The position numbers and the translations under genes are program-made. The notes beneath the pieces are model-generated. The model did no database searches, had not been told where the DNA came from, and saw nothing but the letters and a program-made list of their open reading frames with translations. From Legionella micdadei (GTDB lineage: Bacteria; Pseudomonadota; Gammaproteobacteria; Legionellales; Legionellaceae): a stretch of DNA of 64,000 nucleotides. The stretch lies in the NCBI RefSeq assembly GCF_000953635.1, contig NZ_LN614830.1:1603001-1667000 (forward strand), in the 5' to 3' direction. Below are positions 25,569-35,512 of the stretch, piece after piece; the stretch's first letter is position 1; each line of letters begins with the position of its first letter.

Positions 25569-26441
25569 ATGAAACTAGTGATTGATGAACGGGTTAAGCA
25601 CCGACTTATAGGTCTTGCTGTTATCTTATCTATTGGTGCGATTTTTGCACCTGCGATTATGAAAAAATCAAATCAGCGAATTGATGGTAATGTTAATGTA
25701 TCAGTCGAGTTACCACCTAAGCCCGCGCAACCAGATGTTGCTGTAGCCGAAAAGAATGCCATGTTTGAGAGTACTAAAGTTGCTCATGTTGAATTACCAC
25801 AGGCGGGAGAAGACCAACTACCCGTTCCAGCACTTGCTAAGGCCGAGCCACTCAGTCAACCCGGTGAAATAAATCCCCATACAGTTGAACCCATTGATAA
25901 GCAGACCCTTGCCCAAGATAGGGATGCCCCCAATCTTGATGCAGAGAATTTTGCAAACGAAGAACAGGCCTTTACAAAAGAAAAAGTCATACCTGCTTCT
26001 AAAGTGAATACGGCAAATGTTGCTGTCGTTCATAAAATTGCCAAAGCAGAATCGTTTTTACCGAAGCCAAAATCTAAAGTTGTTGCTAAAAATAGCAAAA
26101 CAGCAAAACCTGTAGCAAAGGCAAAACCAAAATTATCTTTGGTTAAATCCAAGCCTGCCGTAAAGCCGGTGGTTAAACGAGTGGCTAAAACTGAAGTTAA
26201 AGGCCGTTATGCTGTCCAGTTAGCAACCTTCACAAAACTGCGTAATGCAGATTCATTAATCTCACGGTTGAAAGGAAAAGGATATAAAGCGACTTATAAA
26301 AAAGTCAAAACAACTGAAGGAATGGTCTACAAAGTCATCGTGGGACAATTACAACAACGCGAGCAAGCAAAATTGCTACAAAAACGCTTAGCCAGTGCAG
26401 TGCAAATCAGGGGCTTTATTGTGACCACAGATCAGGGTTAA
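25569..26441 (+). CDS. dedD: DedD-like SPOR domain protein
   Basis: A 290-residue bitopic inner-membrane protein: short cytoplasmic start, one membrane helix (about 12-29, 'LIGLAVILSIGAIFAPAIM'), a long Pro/Lys/Ala-rich periplasmic linker with many KPV/KPK motifs, and a SPOR domain at about 214-290 ('RYAVQLATFTKLRNADSLISRL'). SPOR domains bind denuded peptidoglycan at the division site. GAGGAG precedes the ATG by a few bases. Its place between folC and cvpA supports the dedD assignment. Confidence 0.88.
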   Translation: MKLVIDERVKHRLIGLAVILSIGAIFAPAIMKKSNQRIDGNVNVSVELPPKPAQPDVAVAEKNAMFESTKVAHVELPQAGEDQLPVPALAKAEPLSQPGEINPHTVEPIDKQTLAQDRDAPNLDAENFANEEQAFTKEKVIPASKVNTANVAVVHKIAKAESFLPKPKSKVVAKNSKTAKPVAKAKPKLSLVKSKPAVKPVVKRVAKTEVKGRYAVQLATFTKLRNADSLISRLKGKGYKATYKKVKTTEGMVYKVIVGQLQQREQAKLLQKRLASAVQIRGFIVTTDQG

Positions 26442-26446
26442 GTGAG

Positions 26447-27037
26447 ATGTTGCATTGGGTGGATCTCGCCATAATTGTCATTATTGGTCTATCAATTTTG
26501 ACAGGGTTAATCAGAGGTTTTGTCAAAGAACTTATCGCACTTTGCGTTTGGATTCTAGCATTCTGGCTAGCATACCATCATTCTCAAAGCCTTGATCCTT
26601 GGTTACAAAAATTCATTCAAGATAAAACTGCAAGAACAGTAACGGCTTTTATTTTAATATTACTTGCTACATTGATTGTTGGTGGTATTGTGAATGCCTT
26701 ACTCAGTTTTATTTTAAGGCGCTCAGGGTTGAGTGGTACTGATCGTATCCTTGGTATGGCTTTTGGCTTTGCTCGGGGAGTATTCATTGTCGCTTTGATA
26801 ATGGTGGTGATAAAAATGACATCCCTTCCCTATGATCAATACTCGCGTGAATCGAAGCTCTACGCAAAATTTGATCCTCTAGTAAGTTGGCTCTATTCGG
26901 TGATGCCTGATTTTATTAAAAAAGTTCAATTATTTGAAAGACAGCCTGAGATTAAAAAGCCCACGGAAAACCACCCTGCCGAAGGTGGAAAAGTAAGTAT
27001 TATTGATCCAAATGATTATGAGCTTTCAGATGCCTAA
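26447..27037 (+). CDS. cvpA: CvpA family membrane protein
   Basis: 196 residues with four membrane segments and the CvpA motifs 'WVDLAIIVIIGLSILTGLIRGF', 'ALCVWILAFWLAY' and 'DRILGMAFGFARGVFIVAL'. In E. coli the protein is linked to colicin V production and bile tolerance; molecular role unclear. It starts 5 bases after dedD and is the last gene of the accD operon here. purF, which follows it in many gammaproteobacteria, is absent; a convergent kinase gene takes the place. Confidence 0.92.
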   Translation: MLHWVDLAIIVIIGLSILTGLIRGFVKELIALCVWILAFWLAYHHSQSLDPWLQKFIQDKTARTVTAFILILLATLIVGGIVNALLSFILRRSGLSGTDRILGMAFGFARGVFIVALIMVVIKMTSLPYDQYSRESKLYAKFDPLVSWLYSVMPDFIKKVQLFERQPEIKKPTENHPAEGGKVSIIDPNDYELSDA

Positions 27038-27072
27038 AATCTCAAATTTTGGTAATTAATCAGGTAGTTGCT

Positions 27073-28662
27073 CTAACCTCCCAGCTTGTTTCCTAAATTT
27101 TGAATGTCTTCCTCAATATTTTCCACTATCTCACTGGCCTTGGTTGTTTTTATTTCTTTAAAGAAAGCAAAATCATTTTTACTAGTAGCAAAAGAATAAA
27201 TGGCTAATGCAGCATGGAATGTTCCTAAAGTAATAAACCCAAATAGAATATTAGCTATGACAAAACCTACCTTGTTATTCTCAAATGTTGCCTTATTCTC
27301 TCTAATGAGTGTCCCTGCTGCTTGAATTTCAGCAGCGAAATTTTCCATACGATTCTCACTGACCATTTCTCTTAATTGATTAATTTTGATATTAAGTTGA
27401 TTCACTAAACTATCTAACTGTTGTACCTGGTTAAAATCAAGGTCCGTTTGATTGTCTGGATTTTGTAATTCTTCAATTGAATCTACTATTCCCTTCAGAT
27501 GTCCGCTAATGAAGGAAGGGGCTTTAGCTAAAAATGCCGAGGAGCTACTATCCTCAGGAAGTCCCAAAGTAGCAGCAATTGCCGACTTATTTGTTGCTAC
27601 GCTCTCACGATAATCGATTGGTCTATCTAGGTTTACTCGTGAAAATAAGTGAATTGCTTCTTCAATGGAAAGTCGTGCACGAGCATCCGCGCGAAGCATT
27701 CCTTCTAACATTGAACGAATTATTTTTTGGTTTTCAGAGTCTAAGCCAGAGATGCCCATAAACAATGAACTTAGATCCACATTTTGAGCGTTTCTTGCGC
27801 ATCTCTCGATTGACGTACAATTATAGCTAGCTAGATCGACATGCCATATTAAAGCCAGAACCCTCCCTAAGGAAAAGACATCAATTTTAACGGTTTGTTC
27901 TTGATTATAAAATATTTCGGGGGGAGCATAAACTGGGCTACCACAACATTTGCCATCAGGCTGATCAGCTTTGACGCTTAATCCAAAATCAAAAATATTA
28001 ACTCCGATAGGATCAGAGTTTAAATCCACGAGAATGTTTTCTCCTTTTAAATCTCGATGGATAATCCCTTTATCTGTTACTTGTTCTTTAACTGCATTTA
28101 ATAATAATTTGGTTAGTTCAACCCTTTCTTTTAAAGTTAAAGGTCTAACGTAGTCATAATCCAAAGCAATAATATCGAAGAGCTCTTTTCCCTTTAGTTT
28201 TTTCATAACTGTATAGCTAGTTGTTCCTTCAATAGTGGGAAGTTTTATTCCTAGGTGGGAAGCTTCTTTAGATAAATTGTATTCTACAAAGGCGGATCGT
28301 ATTGGATTGTCGGCATTGTGTTTTTGAATTTTAACGACACGCGTCTTCCCATTCAGCCCATGAGGTTTAAATTGAACGTCATCCGAAGCAACTGCTAAAG
28401 TGCCTTCTATTTCATAAACTTCCCCAAATTGACCTTTACCTAGAAGCCTGTTACTAAGAAATTCATAGCGAAACCCTGACTTTCCCTCTTTACGGTCGCG
28501 CTTGACTACATCAGAGGTAAATTGGAATTCAGTGCCATCTTCGAAGGTATAAATTTGGCCTTGTTTCCATACTCTTATATCTGCTGATTGTGTATTAAAA
28601 AATCTCGCTAGTTTTTGCGAGTGTTCATGAGAAATGGCCGAAGGATTAATACTAATAGGCAT
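27073..28662 (-). CDS. Eukaryote-like Ser/Thr protein kinase, LegK-like putative effector
   Basis: 529 residues from ATG 28662 (GGAG eight bases upstream); the frame is open 21 codons further but without a start signal. The kinase domain (about 70-360) is intact: glycine loop GKGQFG (75-80), VVK-Lys111, Glu127, catalytic HRD at 202-204 with Asn209, DFG at 225-227 and APPE at 246-249. A cysteine pair precedes the P+1 loop. The C-terminal part is helical and ends in a hydrophobic hairpin (about 465-495, 'VGFVIANILFGFITLGTFHAAL') that could anchor it to a host membrane. The family, the isolated position between two housekeeping operons and the promoter suggest a Dot/Icm-translocated kinase; translocation is inference. 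Confidence 0.85.
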   Translation of the reverse strand: MPISINPSAISHEHSQKLARFFNTQSADIRVWKQGQIYTFEDGTEFQFTSDVVKRDRKEGKSGFRYEFLSNRLLGKGQFGEVYEIEGTLAVASDDVQFKPHGLNGKTRVVKIQKHNADNPIRSAFVEYNLSKEASHLGIKLPTIEGTTSYTVMKKLKGKELFDIIALDYDYVRPLTLKERVELTKLLLNAVKEQVTDKGIIHRDLKGENILVDLNSDPIGVNIFDFGLSVKADQPDGKCCGSPVYAPPEIFYNQEQTVKIDVFSLGRVLALIWHVDLASYNCTSIERCARNAQNVDLSSLFMGISGLDSENQKIIRSMLEGMLRADARARLSIEEAIHLFSRVNLDRPIDYRESVATNKSAIAATLGLPEDSSSSAFLAKAPSFISGHLKGIVDSIEELQNPDNQTDLDFNQVQQLDSLVNQLNIKINQLREMVSENRMENFAAEIQAAGTLIRENKATFENNKVGFVIANILFGFITLGTFHAALAIYSFATSKNDFAFFKEIKTTKASEIVENIEEDIQNLGNKLGG

Positions 28663-28689
28663 AGTAATAACTCCAATACTGTTTATGCT

Positions 28690-28711
28690 AGTATATCTGA
28701 CAATAATTAAG
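28690..28711 (-). promoter_or_regulatory. PmrA-box-like promoter of the kinase gene
   Basis: On the minus strand cTTAATtaT (28703-28711) precedes TATACT (28690-28695) with 16 bases from box start to -10 start. The Legionella PmrA consensus is recalled as cTTAATatT, so 7 of 9 bases agree. The same arrangement stands before both genes at 47-49 kb. Leader to the ATG about 20 bases. Confidence 0.5.
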
Positions 28712-28889
28712 AAAATATTACGCACTTTGTCATGAAATTATTCATCTTGGTGAAGGCCAAGTAAAACCAGTTTGCCCATGTTCGGCGGCATATATAGCTA
28801 ATGAGTGGTCGTCTGATATTCACAAAAGTAAAATGTAGGGTTGTGGTAATAAATTAAATGTGGGTTGTCTACCTTTCGTTGGGAACTGC

Positions 28890-29546
28890 TTATGATTGCT
28901 TAGAGTATAAACTTTCCCGCTTAATGTAACGTATAACTGCCTGAGGTAAAAAATCGGTGAGATCCCTGTTTTCACCGAGTTGTTCGCGAATCCAGGTAGA
29001 AGAAAAATTAAAATTGCCAGCATCAAAGCGGTAAATTAGGCCATGAGGTTGTTTAGTCATTGCCGTATCATCATGGGTTTCATGCTTAAGCAATAATGCT
29101 TTGATTAGAGCGTCATTAGTCTCTTCGGTAAATCCTGCACGTTTAATAACCAGCAAATTGGCAAGTGTTAGCAGTTTTCTCCAGGCGTGCCAGCGAGGTA
29201 GCTGGCTAAAAGCATCCGCACCCATTAAAAGGGTGATGGCTACATTTTCACCATATTCTTTCCGGAAATGCTGTAAGCTATCGACCATGTAGGAAGGGGT
29301 AGCCCGGTGGATTTCAGACAAGTCAATCTTAAAATTGTTTTGCTTGCTTTGGGAGGCCAAAGCAAGTTTTAACATTTGAATTCGTTGTTCAGGCGTTGCA
29401 ACAGCGTGATTTTTTAGTACGGGTGTTTTGCAAGGTAAAAAAAGGAAACAATCAAAATTAAAATGGTTTTGCACATTAATCGCTGTATTAATGTGACCAT
29501 TGTGAGGAGGATCAAACGTGCCCCCGTAAATAACAAGATTACGCAA
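28890..29546 (-). CDS. nadD: Nicotinate-nucleotide adenylyltransferase
   Basis: 218 residues, normal length. NadD joins nicotinate mononucleotide and ATP to deamido-NAD. The nucleotidyltransferase motif 'GGTFDPPHNGH' is at residues 9-19 and the second motif 'SSTWIRE' near residue 180. It overlaps holA by 8 bases and is the last gene of the lnt-leuS-lptE-holA-nadD run. rsfS and rlmH, which often follow nadD, are not present here. Confidence 0.95.
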   Translation of the reverse strand: MRNLVIYGGTFDPPHNGHINTAINVQNHFNFDCFLFLPCKTPVLKNHAVATPEQRIQMLKLALASQSKQNNFKIDLSEIHRATPSYMVDSLQHFRKEYGENVAITLLMGADAFSQLPRWHAWRKLLTLANLLVIKRAGFTEETNDALIKALLLKHETHDDTAMTKQPHGLIYRFDAGNFNFSSTWIREQLGENRDLTDFLPQAVIRYIKRESLYSKQS

Positions 29547-30567
29547 AATGACCTACCTGCTTAGCTAAGCAAAGCGAAAGTGCGATTTGCTCCAATGCCT
29601 GCCAAATTTGATTATTTTGACTTGATTTTATACGTTCATCGGTTGTTTTACAAAATTGCAGCAAATGAAACAATTCCGGCAATTGCGCTCTTTTGCAGGC
29701 TGATTGGTAAAGTCTGGCTTTTTGTGGCCAAATTTTTAATTGATTACAAGCAGCATTGAAGGATACTGATTGTTGATGGGTTAATTCTAATAACTGAATT
29801 AATTGCCTAATTTCCTGAGTTAATAGCCATAAAATCAGAGTAGGTTCAACTTTGCTATTCGCTGCATAGCGTAATAAATGAATAGTTTTGTCTGAATTTT
29901 GTGTCAAACAAGCATCAGCTAATTCAAAAAGCTGGTAATCACATTGATCAACAAGCTGTTCCTGTACAAGTTTTGTTGTAAAAACAACATTGGGATCGGC
30001 AATGAGTTCAAGCTTTTCTATTGCTTGCGCACAAGCGTACATATTACTCTGAGTATACTGATAAATTAAAGCCGGAATTTGAGGTTCAAACTTTATTGCT
30101 TTTTTCCGTAGCTGCTCACTAATCCAGGTTTGTAACGCAGTAGCGTTGAGAGGGCTTGCTTGTACACCATGGACGCAATCATGGTCAATTAACCATTGTA
30201 GTTGTTTGAGAGATAAATTAGGGGCACGTAGGAGAAGTAAACATGAGCTGTTAATAGCTTGCAAATAATGAGTGAAAAAGATTTTAGCATTTGCCTCAAT
30301 TGTTTTTTTCTCATATCGAATATCGATTAACATGCTGTTAGAGAATAAGGAGTAGCTGTTTGCTTTTGTATCTAATAAAGCCCAATCAGAAGGGGTGTCC
30401 ACGTATAAAATCGTTTCTTCTGATTCATGATTATTTGCCGCCTGCCAAGCTGATTTAATGGATTGTGCTGCTTGGTCTAATAGATATAGATCCTGACCAA
30501 ATAAGACATACAGTGCAGCGAGTTTTTGATGCAAGATTGCTTCTAGTGCTTGCAGTTTAATAAGCAT
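29539..30567 (-). CDS. holA: DNA polymerase III subunit delta
   Basis: 342 residues. HolA is the wrench subunit of the clamp loader that opens the beta clamp. The N-terminal AAA-like domain starts with 'LYVLFGQDLYLLDQAAQSIKSAW' and the C-terminal collar domain contains 'ELADACLTQNSDKTIHLLRYA' and 'ALEQIALSLCLA'. Sequence conservation in this family is low; the place between lptE and nadD strongly supports the call. A 158-base gap without a gene separates it from lptE; a small hairpin AACATG-N6-CATGTT lies in it. Confidence 0.92.
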   Translation of the reverse strand: MLIKLQALEAILHQKLAALYVLFGQDLYLLDQAAQSIKSAWQAANNHESEETILYVDTPSDWALLDTKANSYSLFSNSMLIDIRYEKKTIEANAKIFFTHYLQAINSSCLLLLRAPNLSLKQLQWLIDHDCVHGVQASPLNATALQTWISEQLRKKAIKFEPQIPALIYQYTQSNMYACAQAIEKLELIADPNVVFTTKLVQEQLVDQCDYQLFELADACLTQNSDKTIHLLRYAANSKVEPTLILWLLTQEIRQLIQLLELTHQQSVSFNAACNQLKIWPQKARLYQSACKRAQLPELFHLLQFCKTTDERIKSSQNNQIWQALEQIALSLCLAKQVGHFA

Positions 30568-30725
30568 AAATGCCTCACAGTGTCTTAATTTCCAAATATA
30601 CAGTTAGGGGATCCAAGCCGGTAGTGTAAGATTGGGTCGTTTATCAACATGCGAAATCATGTTTAAATCCATGTTCGGTCAACCGACTCAGCCTGCTAGT
30701 CTTAGAACCGAGAAGATAAAACTCC

Positions 30726-31259
30726 TCAGCCGATTGGTGCAGTGGTTGTTGGAGTTACGCCCAAACCTCTGCTTCCACGCCCTATGCGATTCATTATCTG
30801 CATCGCTGCTTCACGACGCATTTCGTAACTGATCTGCGCTTCCTCGAGATTAGATCCTAAGATTCTATCACTGTTCACTGTTAATTGTCGGGTTATATAA
30901 ACGTGGCTTGAGGGAATAATAACTTCTCCTTTAGCTTTGACAAGAGTAAATTGCACATCGTAAATCAGTTGATATTGTCGAGGGGCAGTACTGGCTGCGA
31001 CGCTGGTTATTTGTTGCTGGATTCCATCCGCTTCGATGATAAGCAGATAATCTGCTTGCGTCGGGTTGGGCACTACGCGAGCTTTATAGGATTCCAATTG
31101 ATCTTTCAACATTGGCCCTAGGTCGCGATGAGCATTTTGGATAATAATTGCTATATTTTTGCCATTAAGCCAAGCGGGCAGTTGACTTAAACCACGTAAA
31201 TGAAAGCCGCATCCAGTAAGTAAAGCGATAGCAGCAATAATGAAATAGCGTTTTAACAT
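30726..31259 (-). CDS. lptE: LPS-assembly lipoprotein LptE
   Basis: 177 residues with a lipoprotein signal peptide (lipobox LLTGC, followed by GFHLRG, the hallmark of LptE). LptE plugs the LptD barrel in the outer membrane and helps insert lipopolysaccharide. Further conserved parts: 'TSVAASTAPRQYQLIYDVQF' and 'ITRQLTVNSDRILGS'. The ATG overlaps the leuS stop (TAATG), so the two genes are translationally coupled, as in E. coli. Confidence 0.93.
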   Translation of the reverse strand: MLKRYFIIAAIALLTGCGFHLRGLSQLPAWLNGKNIAIIIQNAHRDLGPMLKDQLESYKARVVPNPTQADYLLIIEADGIQQQITSVAASTAPRQYQLIYDVQFTLVKAKGEVIIPSSHVYITRQLTVNSDRILGSNLEEAQISYEMRREAAMQIMNRIGRGSRGLGVTPTTTAPIG

Positions 31260-33739
31260 TAAGCTACTACCAAATTAATCAATTGACGGTGAATGACAAC
31301 CACCGCTTTCTTAACGGTTTTATCGTTAATAAAAGAATGTGCATGCTGTTTGGCTAATTCGATAAGAGCATCTTCTGAAGCATCACTGGTGGTCGTAAAT
31401 TCAGCCCTCAATTTACCATTGACTTGTACAACAAAAGTTAGCTCGTCTGTCTTTAATGCGCTTTTGTCAATCTTTGGCCATCCTGCGTCGATAATAATTT
31501 TATCAAAACCTAGCTGCAGCCACAGATAATGGCAAATATGGGGAGTAATGGGAGCCAAAAGACGGAGCAGGATACTCATTCCCGAGTGCAGGAAATATTT
31601 ATCTTCTTCGGTCACAATTTCATAGGTGGACAGCTCATTAAATAATTTCATGCAACCAGATACGACCGTATTAAACTGATGCCGTTCATAATCAGCATTA
31701 GCTTGCGTTAAGATCTGGTGGGTGAGTAAGCGTGATTTTTTAAGGCGGCTTTCTGTGTTTTGCCAATCAATATGGCCATTTCCCCCAATAATTGCATCGT
31801 TAATATCAATTAGGGTTTGCTGATGTTGATAAGCAAATGACCAGATGCGTTTTAAAAAACGATGGGCACCTTCAACTCCAGCATCTGACCATTCCAGGGA
31901 TTGATCAGGCGGTGCTGCGAACATGACGAACAAGCGTGCTGTATCTGCGCCATAAGTGTCGATCAAATGGTTAGGATCAACGACATTGCCCAAAGATTTT
32001 GACATTTTGTGTCCATCTTTAAGAACCATTCCTTGAGTCAATAATGCTTTAAAGGGCTCATCTGAATTCACTAAACCTTCATCCCGCATAAGTTTGTGGA
32101 AGAAACGGGCATAAAGTAAGTGCATGACGGCATGTTCTATGCCACCGATATATTGATCAACAGGAGTCCAGTATTTGGCTCGATCATCAAGCATAGCATT
32201 ATCTTGGCCTTTACAAGCAAAACGAGCATAGTACCAGGAAGATTCGATGAATGTATCAAAGGTGTCTGTCTCGCGAGTGGCATCTTGGCCGCATTTAGGG
32301 CATTTCGTTTGCAGAAATTCACTGCAGTGAGCCAAAGGCGATCCACTTCCAGTGAATTCGATATTTTCCGGTAAAGTCACAGGCAAATCTTCTTCGGGTA
32401 CAGGCACTATTCCGCATTCTTCGCAATGAATCATGGGAATAGGAGCTCCCCAATAACGTTGGCGGGAAATGCCCCAGTCACGCAGGCGATAGTTAATTGT
32501 TACTTTTCCGGCATCATTGATTTCAAGGTAACTGGCTATCTCTTTCATGGCATCCGCTGAGGATAAACCATCAAATTGCCCTGAGTTGATCAGCTCGCCT
32601 TGGGCAGTAAACGCCGCTGTTGAGTAATTGTGAGTGCTCCCGTCAACGGGTTTGATCACCTCCTTTAAAGGCAAACTATATTTGCGGGCAAACTCCCAAT
32701 CCCGCTGATCATGAGCGGGTACCGACATCACCGCACCTGAGCCGTATTGCATCAAGACAAAATTAGCAATCCATACAGGTAATTCGTCTCCAGTAATGGG
32801 ATGGATTGCTTTCATACCCGTATCGATGCCGCGTTTTTCCATGGTAGCAATATCTGCCTCAGCCATACGTACGCCTTGACAGCTGTCAAGGAACGTTTGA
32901 ACCTCAGGTTTATGGCTTGCAGCCTCTTTCGCTAAGGGGTGATCAGGAGCTACTGCAAGGTATGTTGCTCCCATTAGCGTGTCTGCCCGAGTAGTATAGA
33001 TTTTTAAGCGCTTGGGAAAACCAATAACCTTAAAGCTTATTTCGCAGCCCTCAGAGCGTCCAATCCAATTTCTTTGCATCTGCTTCACTTGGGCAGGCCA
33101 TTCATCAAGGGTATCAAGATCATCTAGGAGTTCATCGGCATAGGCAGTGATTTTGATGAACCATTGAGGAATTTCGCGCCGCTCAACTAGAGCGCCAGAA
33201 CGCCAACCGCGTCCATCCACAACTTGTTCATTGGCTAATACTGTCTGGTCGACTGGATCCCAGTTAACCACAGCATTTTTCTTATAAACTAAACCCTTTT
33301 CGTAAAGTTTAATGAAAAACCATTGTTCCCATCGGTAATAATCAGGATCGCAAGTGGCAAGCTCGCGTTTCCAGTCATAAGCATTGCCTAATCTTAAGAA
33401 CTGCTCTTTCATTGAAGCAATGTTCTTTTTAGTCCATTCAGCAGGGTGAATGCCATGTTTAATTGCAGCATTTTCGGCGGGTAGGCCAAAAGCGTCCCAG
33501 CCAATAGGCTGCAGGACGTTTTTTCCTAAAGCACGGTGATAGCGGGCAATCACATCACCTAAGGTATAATTACGGACATGCCCCATATGCAAGGTTCCAC
33601 TTGGGTAAGGGAACATGGATAAGCAGTAAAATTTTTCTCTATTTAAGTCTTCAGAGACGTTAAATGATTGTTTTTTAAGCCAATATTGCTGAGCTTGTTC
33701 TTCAACTTCTCGTGGTATATAGGTGTTATCCATAGTCAT
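31259..33739 (-). CDS. leuS: Leucyl-tRNA synthetase
   Basis: 826 residues (824 if the second ATG at 33733 is used, which reads [12 protein letters not shown]). Class Ia synthetase that charges tRNA-Leu. Visible: the HIGH-type motif in '[14 protein letters not shown]', the CP1 editing domain ('[21 protein letters not shown]'), a zinc-ribbon-like CEEC/CPKC pair, and KMSKS in '[15 protein letters not shown]'. Length normal. Second gene of the minus-strand run starting with lnt. Confidence 0.97.
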   Translation of the reverse strand: MTMDNTYIPREVEEQAQQYWLKKQSFNVSEDLNREKFYCLSMFPYPSGTLHMGHVRNYTLGDVIARYHRALGKNVLQPIGWDAFGLPAENAAIKHGIHPAEWTKKNIASMKEQFLRLGNAYDWKRELATCDPDYYRWEQWFFIKLYEKGLVYKKNAVVNWDPVDQTVLANEQVVDGRGWRSGALVERREIPQWFIKITAYADELLDDLDTLDEWPAQVKQMQRNWIGRSEGCEISFKVIGFPKRLKIYTTRADTLMGATYLAVAPDHPLAKEAASHKPEVQTFLDSCQGVRMAEADIATMEKRGIDTGMKAIHPITGDELPVWIANFVLMQYGSGAVMSVPAHDQRDWEFARKYSLPLKEVIKPVDGSTHNYSTAAFTAQGELINSGQFDGLSSADAMKEIASYLEINDAGKVTINYRLRDWGISRQRYWGAPIPMIHCEECGIVPVPEEDLPVTLPENIEFTGSGSPLAHCSEFLQTKCPKCGQDATRETDTFDTFIESSWYYARFACKGQDNAMLDDRAKYWTPVDQYIGGIEHAVMHLLYARFFHKLMRDEGLVNSDEPFKALLTQGMVLKDGHKMSKSLGNVVDPNHLIDTYGADTARLFVMFAAPPDQSLEWSDAGVEGAHRFLKRIWSFAYQHQQTLIDINDAIIGGNGHIDWQNTESRLKKSRLLTHQILTQANADYERHQFNTVVSGCMKLFNELSTYEIVTEEDKYFLHSGMSILLRLLAPITPHICHYLWLQLGFDKIIIDAGWPKIDKSALKTDELTFVVQVNGKLRAEFTTTSDASEDALIELAKQHAHSFINDKTVKKAVVVIHRQLINLVVA

Positions 33740-33796
33740 AATGTAAATCTCAGTGAGGCGGTAAGAATAACGCCTCTTGTGCTCTGCAGCAATAGT

Positions 33797-35335
33797 TTAA
33801 GTGTTTAGTTTTGATTTCTTAATGCGAAAACCAGTATAAATAAGTGTAATTAATGCACAAACCAGTAATATAGGTAAATTGCCAAAATAAACCCAAGGAG
33901 TCAAGCCAGTCGCAGAGAAAAGCTCAGCCTTTAAAATTCCTGCACTAAAAGCAGGCAAAGATGAGACAATTTCTCCCTTTGTGTTAATAATCGACGATAA
34001 CCCATCGTTATTGGCAACAACTTGATAGCGCGCTGTCTCTAACGAGCGAACTTGAGCCATTTGCAAGTGTTGATACATGGCTAGGGAACGGCCGAACCAC
34101 CCATCATCACTAATTGAAACAATCCACTCTGCTTTGGGTAGTTGGTGGCGTAATAAATCCCCAAAAGCCAATTCATAACATATTAAAGTGGCAACCGTAT
34201 GTTTTTGTACTTTGACAAGGGGTTGATTTTTTTGTCCAGGTTTTAAATCAGCGTCAGGGATAGCTAACCAATTGCTAATCGCTTGCAATGGCCCAGGAAT
34301 GTATTCGCCAAAAGGGACAAGGTGTTGCTTTAGGTATGAGCCTTTTGCCTGGCCTAAGGTTATCAAAGCATTAAAAAAATAATTTTCTTCCACTGAAGTG
34401 GGTTGAGGAATACCCAACATCACAGCGCTGCCGGCTTGCTTTGCACGCTCATGGATATCACTGAGAAAATTCTCAATGTAACTAGGCGGTAGAGGGATAG
34501 CTGATTCAGGCATCACGATCAACTTTGTTCCGAGTAATTTGTCAGTATCTTGTTTATAACGCTCTAATAATTGCCAAAATAAGTTTTCATCCCATTTATC
34601 CCGCATGGATAAATTGGCTTGAATTACCCCTACAGATATCGGTTCTGGGTTTTCCTTCGCCCAATTAAGAGGCTTTAACAACACTGGAGATAGAAGTAGT
34701 AAGACAAACGCAGCTAAGTAGATATACCGCTTAACTCCTGTTTGCTGCGTACTGGTGGTCAATAAAGTGGCTGCAAAACAGGTTAAAAACCCTACGCCTA
34801 ATACACCTACTATAGGTAATAAATGTTTAATTGGCGCATCAAACTGACCAAACCCAATCAATAACCATGGAAACCCACTTAGGAAGGTTGAGCGGAAAAA
34901 TTCAAATAAAATCCATAGCGAGCTAAACAATAAGCAAGAAAAGATTGTTGTTTTCTGATGGGTAAGTTTCCTATAAACGAAGGCCATGATTGCGGGAAAT
35001 AGAGAAAGATAAAGCAGGAAAACAAGGGTAATAAAAGCGGAAATAAAGCTATTTAAATGACCATATTCGTGAATACTCACGTATATCCAGGAGGTGCCTA
35101 ACCCAAAATAACCAAGGCCGAAAAAAAGTCCGTTTAAGAAAGCATGGCGGCTTTGCCCTCGGTTTAGTTGGGCATAAAAGAGGGCTAATCCTAGGATGGC
35201 AGCACCAGGGAAGTGGAACGGGGCAAAACTGAATGGCAGAAGTGAGCCGGATAGAAACGCACGTAAAAGATGGTTGTATTTTGCAGCTTTTGTTGAAATA
35301 ACAGTCAGCTTGCTTACAGTACTTATCCGAGTCAT
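33797..35335 (-). CDS. lnt: Apolipoprotein N-acyltransferase
   Basis: 512 residues: a membrane domain of about eight helices and a periplasmic nitrilase-like domain. Lnt adds the third acyl chain to outer-membrane lipoproteins. The catalytic triad is visible as Glu in MPESAIPLP, Lys in LKQHLVPFGEY and Cys in TLICYELAF. The first ~20 residues are polar and may be longer than needed; a start slightly downstream cannot be excluded. It heads the lnt-leuS-lptE-holA-nadD run and supports processing of the many lipoproteins here (RlpA, LptE). Confidence 0.94.
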   Translation of the reverse strand: MTRISTVSKLTVISTKAAKYNHLLRAFLSGSLLPFSFAPFHFPGAAILGLALFYAQLNRGQSRHAFLNGLFFGLGYFGLGTSWIYVSIHEYGHLNSFISAFITLVFLLYLSLFPAIMAFVYRKLTHQKTTIFSCLLFSSLWILFEFFRSTFLSGFPWLLIGFGQFDAPIKHLLPIVGVLGVGFLTCFAATLLTTSTQQTGVKRYIYLAAFVLLLLSPVLLKPLNWAKENPEPISVGVIQANLSMRDKWDENLFWQLLERYKQDTDKLLGTKLIVMPESAIPLPPSYIENFLSDIHERAKQAGSAVMLGIPQPTSVEENYFFNALITLGQAKGSYLKQHLVPFGEYIPGPLQAISNWLAIPDADLKPGQKNQPLVKVQKHTVATLICYELAFGDLLRHQLPKAEWIVSISDDGWFGRSLAMYQHLQMAQVRSLETARYQVVANNDGLSSIINTKGEIVSSLPAFSAGILKAELFSATGLTPWVYFGNLPILLVCALITLIYTGFRIKKSKLNT

Positions 35336-35512
35336 TCTTATTTTTGTAATTAAAAGAATGGACGATAAAGGACTAATTTAAAAAGGTCAAGATTCTTACA
35401 AATAAAACACAAGTACTGGCTGCCACTTTTGATAAACCTACACCCTAAGTATATTCAAACACTACTTTTTTAGTGTACGATGACGATTCGTTTTACAATG
35501 GAGAAGGAATGT

